From assembly GCF_019278525.1 (NCBI RefSeq), contig NZ_CP058986.1, positions 3,363,001 through 3,427,000 of the forward strand: 64,000 nt of DNA, written 5' to 3'. Below the pieces are notes generated by a model. It had not been told where the DNA came from and made no database searches. It was given only the letters and a program-made list of their open reading frames with translations. The DNA comes from Polaribacter sp. HaHaR_3_91. GTDB lineage: Bacteria; Bacteroidota; Bacteroidia; Flavobacteriales; Flavobacteriaceae. Numbering within the stretch: the stretch's first letter is position 1; each line of letters opens with the position of its first letter. A program made the position numbers and the translations under genes. This document shows, in pieces, positions 44,056 through 53,639 of this stretch.

Positions 44056-47000
44056 ATGATTAAAAAGGTTTATTTAATAGTTATATTTTCTTGTATCTAT
44101 ACATACTCTATACAAGCTCAATTTCTCTGGTATGAAAATGAAACAGACACAGAGAATATTATATTTTCAAACACTGGAAACGGTACTTTTTCTATTAACG
44201 AAACCAATCCAGATACCAATGGTATAAACACAAACGAAGTAACTTCTAAGTTTGTTAGAGAAGCAGATGTTACCAAAGGTTTTTCTTATTTTGAATTATC
44301 AAAAAACCTTTTAGAAGATGTAACATATACAATAAGCCTTAAAGCATATGTAGATATACCAACTGAAGATTTGACAAGTATAAATCGTATACGTTTCTAT
44401 ATAAAAAATACAACTACAGGAGATCTTAAGGCAGTTCAATTAAAATTTTCAAAAGGCCAAGAATGGGAAGAGTTTTCGTTTGTTTTTAACGAAGGTGATT
44501 TACCTTCTGAAGGATTTTTAGAGGATGGTTACAATCAAGTATATATAGGTTATGGAAATGGGCAAGGATCAACATCAGAAGTTACTTATTATATAGATCA
44601 AATATATGGTTCAGTTTTACAGGAAATAGTTGTGCCAGATCCACTTGAAGAAGATCCACTTGTAGATGTACTAAAAGGATCATGGGGTGGACGTTTTTAT
44701 GTAAGAGGAGGTGAAGACTTAGATGAATATGTTGACAACAGAGGCTATGATTATATAGCAGGTGCTCAAGAAATTGCTGATAGTTACCCTACAATGGGGC
44801 ATGTAATTACCAATGGTACCAATAATGCAAATTCACATTTGTGGACTTTAAGAACAAATCCTAATGTAGATGCTGTAATGGGAGCTACAGGTTCTGTTGT
44901 AGATGAAGAATTTGTACCGAGTTTAGCTAATGAACAAATTATTATTGATGTTATTGATATCTTTAAAAAATCAGGTAAAAAAGTAATCTTATATATAAAC
45001 TCTTTAAGCCCAGGAGATAGAGCATCAGATGAAGGGGCAGCATCCTGGAATAACTATGTAGATACATATTTTGATGGTAATAATCATGAAGCATGGATGA
45101 ATTATTGTGAAGGTTATATTAAACGTTTTACAGAATTAGGAGTTGATGGTTACTGGTTTGATACATTTGGACAATATGCTAGAAATAATAGTCTTGGAAG
45201 TGCTGGTGTTGATACGACTGATGAAGAAAAAAATGAGTTTGTAGAAATGATTCGTAATACAGCTCCTAATGCTATTATAGCAAATAATAAAGATAAACAT
45301 CAGTTTCTAGATGAAGACGGCAAGCTAATTCTTGTTGATACTGATGGGGTTAATGAAACGGTAGGTATTGATTATAATGATCTAGCTGAAGGTGAAGATG
45401 ATGATGATATACCTTTTGAGGAAGATGAAAGAGATTATGCTATAATAAAAATGCAAGCAACAAACCCTTGGTCAGACTTTACAGCAGGACACATTACACC
45501 TTTAGGACAAGGAGCTCCTCCTAATTCTTGGGCGTATGAAGAATTCACAGTACCAGATATTGAAGAAAATCATATAACGATATATGAAGAAAACTCTAAA
45601 CAAACATTAAAACATTTATTTTTACCGATAAGATCTACTTGGTCTAGCGAAAGGTCTGACTTAATGTTTGATAAAGAACAAGCGTATCGTTTTGCTAAAA
45701 GAATTACAGATGCAGGAGGGTCAGTTACTTTTTCTAATACAACATCTACAGATGGTACTACCTCAGATGATGAGGTAGAAATATTAACATATATGGATCA
45801 ACAATTTGCCATCAATGCAGATGCAACCGTTTATCAACGTCCTGCAGGTGCCTTTCTTGTTGGAGAAGATCATACATTAAATACTTGGAGTGGGTTTTCA
45901 GATTCAACTTGGCTTACTGCTTCAAATTGGAGTAAAGCTACAGTACCAGTGCTTACAGACAATATCATAATACCAACTGGGTTAACAAATTACCCTACAA
46001 TAACTACTGCAGTTTCCGTAAACAGCGTTTCTATAGAAAATAGTGCTTCTTTATTGTACAATGGTGGTTCTTTAACAACAGCAGAAGGTGTAAATTACAG
46101 TATTGCTGTAACAGATACAAACTGGCATTTAGTAACTTCACCTGTATCAGGAGAAAATTATAATGATGATTGGGTTACTGATAATTCAATTGCTTCAGGT
46201 ACAACTAATTCTGAAAATAGAGGAATTGCAACCTACCAAAACGGAACAGCAGATAATACAACAGGAAACTGGGTTTATATGCAAGGTGGTACTAGCGCAA
46301 CTTTTGGTGATGGTGTTGGTTATTCATTATTAAGTAATACTGGAACTGGAAACTTTACTTTTACGGGTACAGCAAATTCTTCAAGTATGGCCCCAGCTAT
46401 TAGTCAAAATGGTACTAATTTCTGGAACTTAATAGGAAACTCATATACTTCTTATTTAGATGTTGCTGCTTTTATTGACGAAAATGACACTAATTTTGGA
46501 GGTGCTTTTCAAGCAATTTATGTTTGGGATGATAGTTCTTATCTAGCAAAAACTACTGGTTATGTATATCCAGGTCAAGCTTTTTTTGTAAGTGCTAGTG
46601 CTACAGGTACAACAGCTTCTTTTACTACAGCAATGCAAAGTCATCAAAATGATATTACTTTTCTTAAAAGTTCTAATACAGAAACTTCCATTGAGATAAA
46701 TATAACTGATGGTACAAATAATAAAACTACAACAATTAATTATTTAGATGAAAAAACACTAGGGTTAGATCCAGGTTTTGATATTGGAATGTTTGACGGA
46801 GTTTCTTCAGAATTAAGTTTGTATACTCAATTAGTAGAAAACAATGAAGGAACTGCATTTGCAAAACAAGCAGTACCTAATTCAGATTTAGAAACTACTA
46901 TAATTCCTTTAGGAATAAAAGCAGCAGTAAGTAAAGAAATTACGTTTACTGCAGAGGCTTTAAACTTACCTTCTGGTTTGAATGTTTATTTAGAAGACAG

Positions 47001-47370
47001 ACAAGAAAAAACATATTCACGTTTAGATGAGGCAAATGCTAGATATAAAGTAACCTTATCTGAAAGTTTAAATGGTTCTGGTAGATTCTATATTCATACC
47101 TCTACAAATAGTGTATTAAGTATTAATAGTGCTATTTTAGAAAGTATAGGTATTTATAAAACGAATAATTCTAAGTTGAAAATAACAGGTTTATCTCAAG
47201 GAAAATCTATAGTTAAATTATTTAATATTCTTGGTAAACAAATGATGGAAACTTCATTTGCGTCAAGTGGAAGTGATGCTATTTCTTTACCAAATTTAGC
47301 TCCAGGAATCTATATTATTCAATTAAAAACGGCCTCAGGAGTACTGAACAAGAAAATAATTTTAGAATAA
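44056..47370 (+). CDS. Putative glycoside hydrolase of unassigned family, T9SS-secreted, with C-terminal surface module
   Basis: A 1104-residue protein: signal peptide (about 1-22); beta-rich binding domain (about 23-195, FLWYENETDTENI ... YYIDQIYGS); then a TIM-barrel-like region (about 210-580) shared with the 661-residue protein at 57001-58986. Shared blocks are SWGGRFYVRGGEDLDEY, VILYINSL..GDRASDE, VDGYWFDTFG (D369, a candidate nucleophile as in GH29-type WFD motifs), TAGHITPLGQGAPPNSWAYE and KHLFLPIRSTWSS. Residues about 600-1030 match the second module of the 982-residue protein, and a type A sorting domain ends it. I cannot place the catalytic part in a CAZy family. Confidence 0.7.
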   Translation: MIKKVYLIVIFSCIYTYSIQAQFLWYENETDTENIIFSNTGNGTFSINETNPDTNGINTNEVTSKFVREADVTKGFSYFELSKNLLEDVTYTISLKAYVDIPTEDLTSINRIRFYIKNTTTGDLKAVQLKFSKGQEWEEFSFVFNEGDLPSEGFLEDGYNQVYIGYGNGQGSTSEVTYYIDQIYGSVLQEIVVPDPLEEDPLVDVLKGSWGGRFYVRGGEDLDEYVDNRGYDYIAGAQEIADSYPTMGHVITNGTNNANSHLWTLRTNPNVDAVMGATGSVVDEEFVPSLANEQIIIDVIDIFKKSGKKVILYINSLSPGDRASDEGAASWNNYVDTYFDGNNHEAWMNYCEGYIKRFTELGVDGYWFDTFGQYARNNSLGSAGVDTTDEEKNEFVEMIRNTAPNAIIANNKDKHQFLDEDGKLILVDTDGVNETVGIDYNDLAEGEDDDDIPFEEDERDYAIIKMQATNPWSDFTAGHITPLGQGAPPNSWAYEEFTVPDIEENHITIYEENSKQTLKHLFLPIRSTWSSERSDLMFDKEQAYRFAKRITDAGGSVTFSNTTSTDGTTSDDEVEILTYMDQQFAINADATVYQRPAGAFLVGEDHTLNTWSGFSDSTWLTASNWSKATVPVLTDNIIIPTGLTNYPTITTAVSVNSVSIENSASLLYNGGSLTTAEGVNYSIAVTDTNWHLVTSPVSGENYNDDWVTDNSIASGTTNSENRGIATYQNGTADNTTGNWVYMQGGTSATFGDGVGYSLLSNTGTGNFTFTGTANSSSMAPAISQNGTNFWNLIGNSYTSYLDVAAFIDENDTNFGGAFQAIYVWDDSSYLAKTTGYVYPGQAFFVSASATGTTASFTTAMQSHQNDITFLKSSNTETSIEINITDGTNNKTTTINYLDEKTLGLDPGFDIGMFDGVSSELSLYTQLVENNEGTAFAKQAVPNSDLETTIIPLGIKAAVSKEITFTAEALNLPSGLNVYLEDRQEKTYSRLDEANARYKVTLSESLNGSGRFYIHTSTNSVLSINSAILESIGIYKTNNSKLKITGLSQGKSIVKLFNILGKQMMETSFASSGSDAISLPNLAPGIYIIQLKTASGVLNKKIILE

Positions 47371-47449
47371 TTTGATATAGTCCGTAAAATCTAAAAATGA
47401 GAGCTTATAAGCACTTTTCTATTATTTCCTATTTACAATCTTCAAATTT

Positions 47450-48158
47450 ATGGATGGTTCTTATTTAGAACGATGGGATATAGCAAGTGGCGAACAAGCT
47501 AACGCAGATGCAATTGCTTTATCTATTCAATTAATGAAAGAAGTTTTGCCAAAAGGTAAAATGATTAATTTACAAACAAACCCAAGTTACAATACAGCTA
47601 AATAAGAGCCTACAGATGATGATGAGTTAATCGCGTATGCAAAAGAAAATATATACTTTCCTTTGGCTATTTTTTTTTAATAATTACAGAAGAGAACGTC
47701 TATTTTAGTTATACAACAAGTGTATATGCTTTAAGCTCTAGTTCAGATGTATGGGACACTAGTTTTATAGCTGAGTTTCATTATTTTTTAGGAGAACCTT
47801 TAGGTGCTCCTATAAAAAATGGGTATATTTATGAGCGATCTTTTGAAAATTTAGATCTTAGGGTAAATATTGAAACCAAAGAGACTGTTTTTAATTGGAA
47901 GGATAAAACAGTATTATCTACAGATATACAAAGCTTTAAGGATACATTAGATCTATATCCTTACCCTGTAAATAACACCTTTCGTTTATCAAAAAAATTA
48001 CATCTGCATTTGTTTATAATATGTTAGGACAAGAAATGATGAAATTTTCTAAGAACAGAAATCAATATGATATTTCCAGTCTTAAAAGCGGTTTTTTTAT
48101 TATTAAAGTTATTTTAGAGAATAGTGAAACAAGGGTTATTCGTTTTGTTAAAAAGTAA
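47450..48158 (+). pseudogene. Broken GH-like T9SS protein (3' remnant)
   Basis: No ORF is intact, but three successive pieces translate sensibly. First comes MDGSYLERWDIASGEQANAD ... followed by an in-frame TAA and EPTDDDELIAYAKENIYFPLAIF. The next frame gives EENVYFSYTTSVYAL ... FHYFLGEPLGAPIKNGYIYE, RSFENLDLRVNIE. A last frame gives the T9SS tail (LYPYPVNNTFRLS, then after a frameshift ITSAFVYNMLGQEMMKFS ... SGFFIIKVILENSETRVIRF). The G-P-L-G..K-N-G...Y-x-R-x-F pattern is typical of C-terminal parts of putative glycoside hydrolases. At least one stop and two frameshifts; the 5' two-thirds is missing. Confidence 0.75.
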
Positions 48159-48324
48159 ATTAAATTTTTAACGCCACCTTATTAAAGTTACAAAACATTA
48201 TTAATGAGATACTTGTGTCTGGTTAAAAATAAAATAGAGCAAAGCAATGATTGATTTAAGCAAAGCTAAATACTAAATTTCAACTAATTTTACTTAGAAT
48301 TAATAATCAAATAAATTTTAAATT

Positions 48325-49755
48325 ATGAAAAAACAATTACTTACTAGCCTTTTATTTTTATTAGCATCAATAACTACGGTTGCACAAACTTGGTATGACG
48401 TTGATAATGGAGTTACGGATTTAACATTTACATCTACTTGTGATGGATGTTCTGTTTCAACAGTTGCCAATCCTGACGCCACCGATACAGAAGCTACAAA
48501 TGTACTATTATGGAAAATTGCAGCAGACACAACATTAGATACAGCAGGATTAACTGATGATGAAATAGCAGCATTAAAAATAGGAAACAAGGATCTTAGT
48601 TTTAGTTTTCCTAACGGTTATGTACTTACGCCAGCTGATTTCGCTAGTTTGAGTGTAAACGTACGTTTATATATGCCAGATATAACTAATTACTCTAACT
48701 TTGATTCATTAACTCGTATTAGGTTTTATTTAGGGACTCAACAAGTACAAGTAAAACTTTCAGATTTAGAAGGTACAGATGTAAATGGTTGGTACACTTT
48801 AACCTTTGATTTTAGTGGAAAAACGTATACAGAAAACGTAACTTCGGGTTATATTAGAATCCTTGGTCAATCTAACAGATTTACAAATTTAAATAACGAT
48901 ATTGACTTTCACTTTGATACGTTTACAAGTTCAGTAGCATTATCATTAGACCAAGGAGCAGTTTTAGATGCAGAAGCAGTTTTAGATGCTGGAAATGCGT
49001 GGTACCATAACTATAGCCCAGATACATTTGGCGTAACAGTTAATGAAGTACAAGGTGGTGTGTTTTTAGAACAAGGAAATGCAGTAACTACACCAACAAC
49101 TACTGGAAACAGCAGTCCATTAGTTGCTAAGTTTACAAAAGGAGAAGATCCACACTCACAAATAAAGTTTCAATTACCAGGTGTTATTACAACCGACTAT
49201 CAATCATCTGCTATTTTTAAAATAAGAGCCTATGTACCGTCAACAAATGTAAATGGAACTTCTGGTAGAAGATTGAGATTGTATTTGCGAGATGGAATTG
49301 AAACAGCAGGGCAAAAAAACGTAACAATTGATGTTACTATTTTTGATGCATGGCAAGAATACACCTTTGATTTTACAGAAAAAAACCTTACAGAAGGAGT
49401 ATCTTATAGTACTGCAAATTTATTAATTGATCAACCAGATGCTGATCTTCTTGCTACAGGAAATGTATATTATTTTGATGCTTTTCAAGGACCAGCTGCA
49501 GCTATATTATCTGTAGATAATTTTGAATTGAATAACGCTTCTATTGTTGCGTATCCTAATCCTGTAACAAACAGTTTTCAAATAGATTCTAGTTTAGATA
49601 TTGAAAATGTAAAATTATCTAATATTAATGGACGTTTAGTAAAAACGTTTAAAGCGAACACTAATTATGATGTTAGTAACTTAGCAAAAGGAATTTACAT
49701 TGTAGATATTAAGACTCTTAAAGGTTTAAAAACTTTAAAAATTGTAAAAGAGTAA
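48325..49755 (+). CDS. T9SS-secreted protein with two tandem carbohydrate-binding-like domains
   Basis: A 476-residue protein: signal peptide (about 1-20, TVAQ), two related beta-sandwich-like units (about 21-210 and 225-395) each with a T-R-I-R-F-Y-L / R-R-L-R-L-Y-L strand and a W-x-x-x-T-F-D-F strand, and a type A sorting domain (about 400-476, VAYPNPVTNSFQID to the end). The first unit begins TWYDVDNGVTDLTF, similar to the FLW-E-ET start of the 1104- and 661-residue proteins, so these are probably versions of one glycan-binding module. No catalytic residues seen; likely a surface glycan-binding protein. A second copy at 52.1-53.7 kb is destroyed by an insertion sequence. Confidence 0.72.
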   Translation: MKKQLLTSLLFLLASITTVAQTWYDVDNGVTDLTFTSTCDGCSVSTVANPDATDTEATNVLLWKIAADTTLDTAGLTDDEIAALKIGNKDLSFSFPNGYVLTPADFASLSVNVRLYMPDITNYSNFDSLTRIRFYLGTQQVQVKLSDLEGTDVNGWYTLTFDFSGKTYTENVTSGYIRILGQSNRFTNLNNDIDFHFDTFTSSVALSLDQGAVLDAEAVLDAGNAWYHNYSPDTFGVTVNEVQGGVFLEQGNAVTTPTTTGNSSPLVAKFTKGEDPHSQIKFQLPGVITTDYQSSAIFKIRAYVPSTNVNGTSGRRLRLYLRDGIETAGQKNVTIDVTIFDAWQEYTFDFTEKNLTEGVSYSTANLLIDQPDADLLATGNVYYFDAFQGPAAAILSVDNFELNNASIVAYPNPVTNSFQIDSSLDIENVKLSNINGRLVKTFKANTNYDVSNLAKGIYIVDIKTLKGLKTLKIVKE

Positions 49756-49842
49756 ATATTTATTTTAAAATAACTCAATAGTATTAAAACCCTCTTGAGA
49801 TAAGATTTATTTTTTTAATCAAAATTCTATAAAATTTATAAA

Positions 49843-49874
49843 AAAAAGGTAGTAATTTATATTACTACCTTTTT
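49843..49874 (+). terminator. Terminator after the binding protein gene
   Basis: Perfect 14-base inverted repeat AAAAAGGTAGTAAT / ATTACTACCTTTTT with a four-base loop and T run. Confidence 0.9.
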
Positions 49875-49943
49875 CTGTTAAGACAAATAACTTTTTTACT
49901 TTATTTATAAGTATGATCATCAATAAATAAAATTATTTATATA

Positions 49944-51857
49944 ATGAAAACACAGTACAAAAATTTCCTCCCTTTAGTTTTAACAAGTGTATTACTATAT
50001 AGTTGTAGTACACAAAAAGCACCCAACAACAAAACACAGAGTAATGATAGGCCAGAGCCTAATGTGGTGCTCTTACTTACTGATGATTTAGGTTGGCAAG
50101 ATTTAAAAGTGTATGACATAGATAATCCATCTCCATACGAAACACCAAATATTGATGCTTTCGCAAAAGAAGGGGTTCAGTTTTGGCAAGCGTATTCTCC
50201 CGCTCCTACTTGTGCGCCAAGTAGATGTGCAATAATGAGTGGAAATCATCCTGCTAGAGCACAAAAAACACATGTTGTGGGTGGTGCGCCCCCTACAGTT
50301 TATGCTAATAAAGAAACACAACGTATTATGGATCCTTGGTATAGTGGACGTATGCCAGAAAACGAAACGACATTAGCTAGAGTCTTACAACAAAAGGGAT
50401 ACACAACAGGGCATGCAGGTAAATGGCACATGGCTATAAACCACTTTGCTTATCCGCAACCAGAAGACCAAGGTTTTGATGTTACTACCCATGATCGTGG
50501 AGCTACAGTTCCTCAAAAACCACATAGACTTACAGATTTTGCAACTAATAAAGCATCAGATCCTTATCGATTAGATAAAGAAGGATTCCCTTTTCATCAA
50601 AATAACGAAAATGCATTAAAGTTCTTAAAAGAGAACAAACAAGATCCATTTTTCTTGTATTACGCCACTTTTTTAGTGCATGCACCAATACATACCAGAA
50701 GTAAAGCGCTATTAGAAAAATACTGTAAAAAATTAGGTTTAGATTATCCAACTGATCCACATGGTTGGGACGTAAAAGGGCAAAACAATCCGTATTATGC
50801 TGCAATGGTAGAAATGTTAGATTATTATGTAGGCCAAGTTTTTGATTATTTACAAACTACAGACGATCCTCGTTGGCCTGGTCATAAATTAAGTGAAAAT
50901 ACGTATATTATTTTTACTTCTGATAATGGAGGAATGGAAGGGCATCCTGGTGAAGTTTTTACGGATAACTTTCCTTTAGATAAAGGAAAAATAAACGCTA
51001 AAGAAGGTGGTACAAGAGTTCCTTTAATTATTGCAGGACCTGGAATAAAAAAAGGAATACAATCTGATGTTGTTGTAAACGGACTTGATTTTTACCCTAC
51101 AATTCTATCATTATTAAATGTTGAAAAACCAAAAAATAAACATTTAGACGGTGATGATTTATCTACTTTATTATTAAAAGATCCTACAGATTCTAAATTA
51201 GTTTTAGACAAAGAAGGAAATGAGAGAAATACGATGATGTGGCACTTTCCACATTCCTCATATCAAAGTACCTTACGTGTAGGTGATTATAAAATTATTA
51301 GGAATTATGATTACAAAAACAATCCTAAAACTCCAGAATTTGAACTTTACAGATTGTATGACACCTCTAACGGAACTGCTGAACGTGTTGATATAGAAGA
51401 AGCAAATAACTTAGCAAAAGTAGAAGTTAAAAGAACAAAAGAGATGAATGATAAGCTTACATCAATCTTAACAGAAATGAATGCGAGTTACCCATCTTAC
51501 AATCCTTTTTACTTAAAAAAGATGGAGCATAAAGAAACTGTTCCAACAGTAATTTCTGAATCTATAAAGAAAGGTAAGGTTACTTTTAAGTACAAAAAAA
51601 ATGGAGCAAAAGTTATAAAAGCCAATCTAATTTATACTACAAATGGTGGACATGAATATGAAGAGTGGTTTAAAGCAGAAGCAAATATAGAAGGAGATTC
51701 TACTATAACAGCCGTTTTACCAAAAGGAACAACGCATTATTTAATTAATTTAATTGATGAGTACAATTTTTTAGTAAGCTACCCAGAAATGCCTACTATA
51801 AAATCTCTTAAGACAGAGAAAAAACAATATTCTAACTATGCATTATCTAGTAAATAA
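49944..51857 (+). CDS. Sulfatase (S1, formylglycine type), lipoprotein
   Basis: A 637-residue protein with a lipoprotein signal (LLYSC, C21). The sulfatase fold runs from VVLLLTDDLGW (metal Asp pair D47-D48) through the maturation motif C90-A-P-S-R, where the Cys becomes formylglycine, to FTSDNGGMEG (metal site, about 326). Motif HAGKWHMA holds a catalytic Lys-His pair. A C-terminal ~110-residue beta-rich extension (from about 525) recurs in the 612- and 995-residue sulfatases. It removes sulfate esters from a glycan at the cell surface or periplasm. Strongest similarity inside the window is to the 612-residue enzyme. A maturating enzyme (FGE or anSME) is needed but is not in this window. Confidence 0.92.
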   Translation: MKTQYKNFLPLVLTSVLLYSCSTQKAPNNKTQSNDRPEPNVVLLLTDDLGWQDLKVYDIDNPSPYETPNIDAFAKEGVQFWQAYSPAPTCAPSRCAIMSGNHPARAQKTHVVGGAPPTVYANKETQRIMDPWYSGRMPENETTLARVLQQKGYTTGHAGKWHMAINHFAYPQPEDQGFDVTTHDRGATVPQKPHRLTDFATNKASDPYRLDKEGFPFHQNNENALKFLKENKQDPFFLYYATFLVHAPIHTRSKALLEKYCKKLGLDYPTDPHGWDVKGQNNPYYAAMVEMLDYYVGQVFDYLQTTDDPRWPGHKLSENTYIIFTSDNGGMEGHPGEVFTDNFPLDKGKINAKEGGTRVPLIIAGPGIKKGIQSDVVVNGLDFYPTILSLLNVEKPKNKHLDGDDLSTLLLKDPTDSKLVLDKEGNERNTMMWHFPHSSYQSTLRVGDYKIIRNYDYKNNPKTPEFELYRLYDTSNGTAERVDIEEANNLAKVEVKRTKEMNDKLTSILTEMNASYPSYNPFYLKKMEHKETVPTVISESIKKGKVTFKYKKNGAKVIKANLIYTTNGGHEYEEWFKAEANIEGDSTITAVLPKGTTHYLINLIDEYNFLVSYPEMPTIKSLKTEKKQYSNYALSSK

Positions 51858-51881
51858 GTAGTACTTAATTTAATTTGGGTT

Positions 51882-51917
51882 AAAACAAAAAGACGGGTAA
51901 TCCTGTCTTTTTGTTTT
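51882..51917 (+). terminator. Terminator after the 637-residue sulfatase
   Basis: Sixteen-base inverted repeat with one mismatch (AAAACAAAAAGACGGG against CCTGTCTTTTTGTTTT), four-base loop, T run in the right arm. Confidence 0.88.
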
Positions 51918-52153
51918 AAAAATGAATTGTACTCATTTGAAGGTCTTTACCATTCATTTAATTTTCCCTCCTACTTATTCTGGAATTGGTTAACTGCTAA
52001 TTTTTTAAAAGTAAATTGTATTTACTATAGTTTTCATAAGGTTTGAGGAGGGGTTTGATAGATAGGAGTATGATTTAGATTGGACAACGTAAATAAGCCC
52101 AAGCCTCTTAGTCTAAACATGAATAAATTATTAAGTAAAAATATATTCATATC

Positions 52154-52231
52154 ATAAAAACAATTACTTACAATTGTTTTAGCTTTAACAGCATCCGTAA
52201 CCGTTGTTGCACAAACTTGGTATGTACTTTC
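52154..52231 (+). pseudogene. 5' fragment of a binding-protein paralogue, cut by the insertion sequence
   Basis: Reads as a signal peptide nearly identical to that of the 476-residue protein at 48325: AAACAATTACTTAC ... GTTGCACAAACTTGGTATG, ending QTWY. The start codon is ATA instead of ATG and one A is missing in the A run. The remainder of the gene lies beyond the insertion sequence. Confidence 0.8.
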
Positions 52232-52246
52232 CTGAAATAGGTTGAC
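52232..52246 (+). repeat. Left terminal inverted repeat of the IS3 element
   Basis: CTGAAATAGGTTGAC; pairs with 53612-53626 with one mismatch. Confidence 0.8.
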
Positions 52247-52276
52247 TAAAAATTAAACACTTAATTATAGTCACTT

Positions 52277-52735
52277 ATGAAAGCTCAAAAACAACCCTGG
52301 CGAAAAAAAACGTACGAAAAAGCAACTTTAGAACTCAAATTATTCGTCGTTGACCAAATTCAGAATGGACAGATTTCCACAAACTTTGCTTCCAAAAAAT
52401 ATGATGTTCCTAGAACTACAATTGGGTATTGGATCAAAAAATATAGTACTTTAGTCCAACAAAATACAGGTATGAGTAAATTAGATGAGATTAAAAAACT
52501 AAAGGAACGTATTGAAGAATTGGAGTTTGTAAAGGAATTTCAACAAGATATTATTGCTGACATGGAAATCATTACTGGAGTCGATTTGTCAAAAAAGTCG
52601 TTGCCCAAAACATTAGCGAAAGAGATAGAACTAAAAAAGAAAAACCGTTTAAAAGAAAATGGTTCTATGAGTGTTTTGGGATTAGTAAACAAGCCTTCTA
52701 CAAAAGACTCAAAACCCAAGAAAACAAACGACTAA
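52277..52735 (+). CDS. IS3-family transposase OrfA
   Basis: A 152-residue protein in the zero frame. The N-terminal helix-turn-helix (about 20-60: FVVDQIQNGQISTNFASKKY, DVPRTTIGYWIKKY) is followed by a leucine-zipper-like coiled coil (KLDEIKKLKERIEELEFVKE). OrfA binds the terminal repeats and inhibits or tunes transposition. A slippery A-AAA-AAG at 52633-52639 lets part of the ribosomes shift to the orfB frame, giving the full transposase OrfAB; the last ~30 residues of OrfA (KNRLKENGSMSVLGLVNKPS and on) are therefore probably only present in the unshifted product. Confidence 0.88.
   Translation: MKAQKQPWRKKTYEKATLELKLFVVDQIQNGQISTNFASKKYDVPRTTIGYWIKKYSTLVQQNTGMSKLDEIKKLKERIEELEFVKEFQQDIIADMEIITGVDLSKKSLPKTLAKEIELKKKNRLKENGSMSVLGLVNKPSTKDSKPKKTND
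52633..52639 (+). other. Programmed -1 ribosomal frameshift site
   Basis: A-AAA-AAG in the correct reading phase (zero-frame codons AAA AAG at 52634-52639). After a -1 shift the frame reads through EKPFKRKWFYECFGISKQAF into orfB with no stop, as expected for IS3-family elements. Confidence 0.8.
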
Positions 52736-52755
52736 ACGATGAAAAAGTCATCGCA

Positions 52756-53529
52756 ATGATACAAGAATATCGAAAATTAGTTGGTATGAGAACTGGCGGA
52801 ATTAAGTTATATGATGAACTTAAACAAGACTTTATAAAACAAGGTATTAAAATCGGTAGAGACAAGTTGTACGATGTGTTAAGGCTTCATAATTTACTTG
52901 TTCCTAAGCTTAAAAACTATGTAACAACAACAAATTCTAATCATCAATTTAGAAAATATAAAAACCTAATTAAAGACCAAGTTCCTACTCGACCAGAACA
53001 ACTATGGGTAAGCGATATAACATACATTAAAACAGACAATGGACACAATTACCTAGCAATCGTTACAGATGCATATTCTAAACAAATTATGGGCTATAAA
53101 TTAGATAACAACATGAAGACATCACTTTGTTCAGAAGCGCTAGAAATGGCTATTAAAAATAGAAAATACCCTGATAAAAAATTAATACATCATTCTGACA
53201 GAGGTTTTCAATACTGTAACCCCAAATACACAGCATTTGCAGAAGAAAATGGCATAATGATGAGCATGACAGAACAATATGATCCTTATGAAAACGCAAT
53301 TGCAGAGCGAATTAATAGAACTTTAAAATATGAATATGGACTTAGAAATTGCTTTAAAAACACTGCCATTGCTCAAGAAGTAACAAAACAAGCAGTATAT
53401 ATTTACAACAATTTAAGAACCCTTTTTAGCTTAGAATTAAGAAAGCCAGCTGAAGTACATTTAAATCCAAACATCAAATACAAATCATATCGAAGAAATA
53501 ATGTAAATTTGACTGAACTAACAATTTGA
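52756..53529 (+). CDS. IS3-family transposase OrfB (DDE catalytic domain)
   Basis: A 257-residue reading from the ATG at 52756; in the functional OrfAB fusion the frame extends back to the slip site at 52639 (39 extra codons). An HTH_21-type segment (about 1-50, MIQEYRKLVGMRTGGIKLYD) precedes the rve integrase core (about 75-245). The DDE triad is visible as VSDITYIKTD, HHSDRGFQY and YDPYENAIAERINRTLK. It catalyses cut and strand transfer of the element. Confidence 0.9.
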   Translation: MIQEYRKLVGMRTGGIKLYDELKQDFIKQGIKIGRDKLYDVLRLHNLLVPKLKNYVTTTNSNHQFRKYKNLIKDQVPTRPEQLWVSDITYIKTDNGHNYLAIVTDAYSKQIMGYKLDNNMKTSLCSEALEMAIKNRKYPDKKLIHHSDRGFQYCNPKYTAFAEENGIMMSMTEQYDPYENAIAERINRTLKYEYGLRNCFKNTAIAQEVTKQAVYIYNNLRTLFSLELRKPAEVHLNPNIKYKSYRRNNVNLTELTI

Positions 53530-53611
53530 AAACAAAACTAGTTCAAATTATTTTTTGCCTTCTAAACGGCTAAAAAAATCTTTTGAACGGTATAAATTAA
53601 CCTAAAAAAAG

Positions 53612-53626
53612 GTCAACCTATATCAG
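53612..53626 (-). repeat. Right terminal inverted repeat of the IS3 element
   Basis: GTCAACCTATATCAG on the plus strand; pairs with 52232-52246. Confidence 0.8.
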
Positions 53627-53639
53627 TATAATACAGTAT

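Larger units (their letters stand above)
52232..53626 (+). mobile_element. IS3-family insertion sequence
   Basis: A 1395-base element with imperfect 15-base terminal inverted repeats: left CTGAAATAGGTTGAC (52232-52246), right GTCAACCTATATCAG (53612-53626), 14 of 15 matching. It contains orfA and orfB joined by a -1 frameshift site. Both ORFs and ends look intact, so it may still be mobile. No clear target-site duplication is visible at the ends; the flanks (TACTTTC left, TATAATAC right) do not repeat, suggesting decay or an adjacent deletion. Confidence 0.85.
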
